Shown here: positions 5,201-6,362 of the stretch, piece after piece
How the letters are laid out: every line of letters starts with the position of its first letter
Numbering within the stretch: position 1 is the stretch's first letter
NCBI GenBank assembly: GCA_937916185.1
Contig: CALGGD010000145.1
Span: forward strand, 1 to 6,362
DNA: 6,362 bases
Reading direction: 5' to 3'
Source of the DNA: an uncultured Oxalobacter sp.
Lineage (GTDB): Bacteria; Pseudomonadota; Gammaproteobacteria; Burkholderiales; Burkholderiaceae_D
Notes under the pieces: model-generated
Told to the model about the DNA's origin: nothing
Databases searched by the model: none
The model's input: only the letters and a program-made list of their open reading frames with translations
Program-made: the position numbers and the translations under genes

Positions 5201-6362
5201 AGAATGCCACCGCCTTTGGCGTCCGCACCAAGGCACTCGGTCAGGCATCCACAACCTGGGGTGACGAAAGCATTGCCCCAGGCAAATACGCTACGGCATT
5301 CGGCGAAGACAGTGAGGCCTTTTCGCAGGATTCGGCAGCTTGGGGTTCAAAAACAGTAGCCGGTATCGACAAGACAGACACAAAATATACGGAATATAAA
5401 GAACAGCTTGCAGCACTGAGGGAGAAAGAAAATCAGTTGAAGCTCTTGAAGAAGAATGGTGTTACGGCTGACATTTTAGATTCGGAAGGAAATGTCGAAA
5501 CCAAGGGCTCCATAAGCCTGGAAGCTGAAATCCGTGCAGATGAAGCAGCGTTGACGGCTAAACATGCAGATCTCAAGAATCTTGGCAAGGCTGCGACTGC
5601 GTTTGGCGAAAACACGAATGCAATCGGGACTGGTTCGACCGCCTGGGGCAGCAAATCGGTAGCAACCGGCAAGTACTCCACCGCCTTTGGCGAAAGCAGC
5701 AAGGCATATGGTCAGAACTCCATCGCCGGTTTAGGCGGCACGACAGGCACCGCAGACATCAACGCAACCGGTGCCATCTCCATCGGTAAGGGCTCCGTGG
5801 CACAGGAAGCGAACAACATTGCGCTGGGTCAGAAAGCCAAAGCGACGGGAACGAACACGATTGCCATCGGTGTCGTTGATGAAAATGGTAAAGGCTCCAC
5901 AGCAAAGGGTGCCAATTCCATCGCCATCGGCACTGCCAATACGGTTAACGGCACCAACTCCATCGCCATCGGTACCGGTCATACGGTCAGCGGTAACAAT
6001 TCAGGTGCTTTCGGTGACCCGAACACCGTGAATGCCAATGATTCCTATGTTGTAGGTAACAACAGCACCATCGATACAGGTGCTGACGGAAGTTTTGTAA
6101 TTGGCAACGATGCATCCGCCACAGTGGAAAAATCCGTTGCATTGGGCAGTGAATCCCATGCATACCGGAACAAGGCAAACGGCGGCGCCGGCGCAGGCTA
6201 TGACGTCACCACCGGCACCAACTATGCCGGGGAAGGCAAAGACAGCGCAACCTGGGTCAGCACCCTGGGAGCCGTTTCAGTCGGCGGGACAGCCAATGAC
6301 AGTGATGCTGAAATCGGTACAGCGGCAACCGCAACCCGCCAGATCACCGGGGCCGCAGCCGG
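2068..6362 (+). CDS. Trimeric autotransporter adhesin (YadA-like), N-terminal signal and giant head; 3' end beyond window
   Basis: This is an open frame of 1431 codons without a stop. Type Vc autotransporters form homotrimers whose C-terminal beta-barrel anchors a stalk and head on the cell surface, where the head binds host matrix, cells or other bacteria. Seen here: an extended signal peptide (residues 1-51); a beta-roll head from about residue 79, with endless [S/A]-x-A-[F/I/V]-G-x3-x-A-x-G units; several non-roll insertions; and at the right edge ATATRQITGAAA (residues 1420-1431), the neck motif that ends YadA-type heads and begins the stalk. The barrel is not in the window. The head exceeds 1300 residues, several times that of YadA. 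AAGGAGA (2056-2062) lies 5 nt before the ATG. The frame is intact, with no frameshift detected. The 5' half is visibly more AT-rich in third positions than the part after about 4900. Class is certain; ligand is unknown. Confidence 0.96.
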   Translation, partial: MNQVFKVIFNQVLGRHVVVSEIASSIQRGACKAVVATASAAVLFLGGTAFAANPTNPVEGDVLNIGNSTENKNTVPQYSAAIGRSNEILDGINNSFAVGNGNTVGYHYTGYIPSDGSRQPYYGHNSAAIGENNQVLGDASIAVGLGSTAKGQYSFAGGGTVKKTVTTTVDDGNGDTIEQQDEVTVGSQALGDYSFAFGRAVTAGKENSIGSSYRNGYAAAFGDQTVASGNGSFAAGSLTVASADYSIAFGRNTEASMRYAVAVGEGSKASGTGSFAGGSTYNYGTYLEPDNVGSTAAGNGSFAFGRAVKAGLPYVDYSNMGSNYATAFGDRTEAQGEGSFAVGIGAVASGLGSVAAGITESEFVRSMPSSLLLWSYKTEASGRGAVAFGRGTTSSGQYAFAFGDAAEALGDYSFAGGGHKYQGTAGTNSSGWYTERNEQAAVYDYDISAYVYTTPTQALGNYSFAFGEGVTAGTLDTIEETEKGKVYRYGSMHDVAFGQKTTANGGHSFAAGSNTTASGAGSFAVGENSVASGRGAVAMGTYGQNYWSDGPVAEGDGSVAMGQGTHAKGTGSVAFGNKTTAAGEGSVAFGYGGTYNSSYVSSDGFDPPRDKITLSDGNRTGAYGAYSATFGYNTYAQGDRSVAMGSATKAIGDNSLAFGLDTYAVGKDSTAFGNGSVAYGNRSVAFGSLTTAGDKDATDPMNHGNDSLAFGLRTTASGSRSTAFGSDTKAIGEGSLAYGLRTTATGPRSTASGSGTYASADLAIASGNMTRALGQASEASGSYTAAYGQNAKSFGEYTHAIGKNSTAFGHYTTAGKRLQTDEEKALGIYTMVDPYTGEQTKVTKVNAKQYASMLTDASGNVVTDNDPGHVVDSVDRNYIIYHAKRGKDTSLYAIRVPIKDADGNPTGDYAIREVYQEEGDNTWYIRSEAEQAQLETAAGGKKTLLVNYDGVFLTDDSVKADNAVAFGNDTEASAENALAFGDATLASNKRATAFGNHTVATGDSATSFGDTTLASGRNATAFGESTVGTMQNTTAFGQESAALAKNATAFGVRTKALGQASTTWGDESIAPGKYATAFGEDSEAFSQDSAAWGSKTVAGIDKTDTKYTEYKEQLAALREKENQLKLLKKNGVTADILDSEGNVETKGSISLEAEIRADEAALTAKHADLKNLGKAATAFGENTNAIGTGSTAWGSKSVATGKYSTAFGESSKAYGQNSIAGLGGTTGTADINATGAISIGKGSVAQEANNIALGQKAKATGTNTIAIGVVDENGKGSTAKGANSIAIGTANTVNGTNSIAIGTGHTVSGNNSGAFGDPNTVNANDSYVVGNNSTIDTGADGSFVIGNDASATVEKSVALGSESHAYRNKANGGAGAGYDVTTGTNYAGEGKDSATWVSTLGAVSVGGTANDSDAEIGTAATATRQITGAAA
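2521..3606 (+). repeat. Three copies of a composite head module (2521-2778, 2881-3096, 3298-3606)
   Basis: Each copy has the order SFAGG(G/S), a variable insert, ALG- or AG-flanked YSFAFG or GSFAFG, xxVxAG, a second variable insert, then xAFGxxTxAxGxxSFAxG. Copy lengths are about 86, 72 and 103 residues. The core words are conserved (SFAFGRAVTAG, SFAFGRAVKAG, SFAFGEGVTAG) while both inserts differ in length and sequence. This suggests duplication of a multi-coil unit followed by divergence of exposed loops. Confidence 0.65.
4513..4950 (+). other. 146-residue non-roll insertion in the adhesin head
   Basis: Residues 816-961 break the beta-roll pattern between the coil ending HYTTAG and the coil starting NAVAFG. 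The segment has mixed sequence with Tyr, Asp, Lys and Glu (for example KQYASMLTDASGN, RNYIIYHAKRGK, AIREVYQEEGDNTWYIRSE) and resembles a small folded alpha/beta domain or a paired strand module. I do not recognise a named domain. It would project from the trimer surface and could be a ligand-binding or antigenic element. Confidence 0.6.
4951..5364 (+). repeat. Regular 42-nt coding repeats (14-residue beta-roll coils)
   Basis: Nine full units and one of 12 residues follow without gaps, each beginning at 42-nt steps from 4951. Examples are NAVAFGNDTEASAE, RATAFGNHTVATGD and SATSFGDTTLASGR. The consensus is N-A-T-A-F-G-x-x-T-x-A-x-G-x. Some coils have Trp instead of Phe (TTWG, AAWG). These are turns of the left-handed parallel beta-roll typical of YadA heads. 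DNA copies are diverged, so slippage seems less likely than in identical repeats. Confidence 0.85.
5365..5589 (+). other. 75-residue helical hairpin insertion in the adhesin head
   Basis: Residues 1100-1174 interrupt the roll between SKTVAG and AATAFG. Two amphipathic, charged segments (TEYKEQLAALREKENQLKLL, then LEAEIRADEAALTAKHADL) flank a short turn-rich stretch (NGVTADILDSEGNVETKGS). This predicts an antiparallel helical hairpin. In a trimer, three of these could pack as a six-helix projection from the head. Helix prediction is by eye. Confidence 0.65.
5590..6120 (+). repeat. Second block of beta-roll coils up to the head end
   Basis: The roll resumes with AATAFGENTNAIGT, GSTAWGSKSVATGK and YSTAFGESSKAYGQ, and then shifts to classical YadA-type coils with SIAIG (NSIAIGTANTVNGT). 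A nearly identical 20-nt stretch (AAYTCCATCGCCATCGGYAC) recurs exactly 42 nt apart at 5914 and 5956. These C-terminal coils look most like the heads of other trimeric adhesins. Confidence 0.8.
6268..6362 (+). other. Head-to-stalk connector and first neck motif
   Basis: GAVSVGG (residues 1401-1407, from 6268), then RQITGAAA at 6337-6360, with GG left as the start of a glycine codon. In YadA-like proteins VSVG followed by RQI-T-x-V-A-A-G forms the neck, which connects the broad head to the narrow coiled-coil stalk. It shows that the head ends here and the stalk lies just beyond the window. The usual Val in VAAG is Ala. Confidence 0.8.

Noticed and set aside
4904..5254. 116-codon open frame on the minus strand, and a similar one at 3031-3324
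   Set aside because: Both lie antisense to the adhesin. Their protein sequences mirror the codon repeats (runs of Arg, Gln, Pro, Ala) and no ribosome site or family motif supports them.
4951..5364. Regular ~42-nt periodicity resembling a repeat array such as CRISPR
   Set aside because: The period is exactly 14 codons in an open frame, units are diverged at DNA level, and there are no constant repeats with unique spacers. It is protein repeat structure.

Overview
The window looks like an accessory region of a Gram-negative bacterium. The strongest evidence is a very long open frame that starts at 2068 and runs off the right edge. It encodes the N-terminal part of a trimeric autotransporter adhesin (type Vc secretion, YadA-like), with an extended signal peptide and a beta-roll head, and this protein class needs an outer membrane. 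I cannot fix the genus from sequence alone. A host-associated Burkholderiales (Sutterellaceae or Oxalobacteraceae type) or a member of the Negativicutes would both fit, and this is inference only.

Layout. 1-618 (minus): N-terminal 206 codons of a tyrosine recombinase/integrase, cut by the left edge. 619-1067: a 449-base gap with no gene. It is dense in dyad and direct repeats, including a perfect 14-bp inverted pair (781-794 and 1009-1022) that brackets AT-rich DNA. 1068-1361 (plus): a HigA-type XRE antitoxin/regulator with no HigB toxin next to it. 1411-1863 (plus): a very AT-rich, lysine-rich 150-residue protein with a HEPN-type R-x4-H motif. 1864-2067: an AT-rich gap with weak terminator- and promoter-like signals. 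2068-6362 (plus): the adhesin, still open at residue 1431, where the first neck motif (RQITGAAA) appears.

How the parts may fit together. The higA-like gene and the HEPN gene share a strand and are 49 bases apart, so they may form an unconventional toxin-antitoxin or defence pair. The divergent integrase and the repeat cluster suggest a mobile or switchable locus. One testable idea is that the 14-bp inverted pair borders a recombinase-invertible promoter segment, as in the fim switch. The competing and simpler idea is that the two copies are operators for the HigA-like protein.

The adhesin head is exceptionally long. It is built from 14-residue (42-nt) units with non-roll segments inserted at a constant register, including a predicted helical hairpin and a 146-residue insert. 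A larger composite module occurs three times in its N-terminal third.
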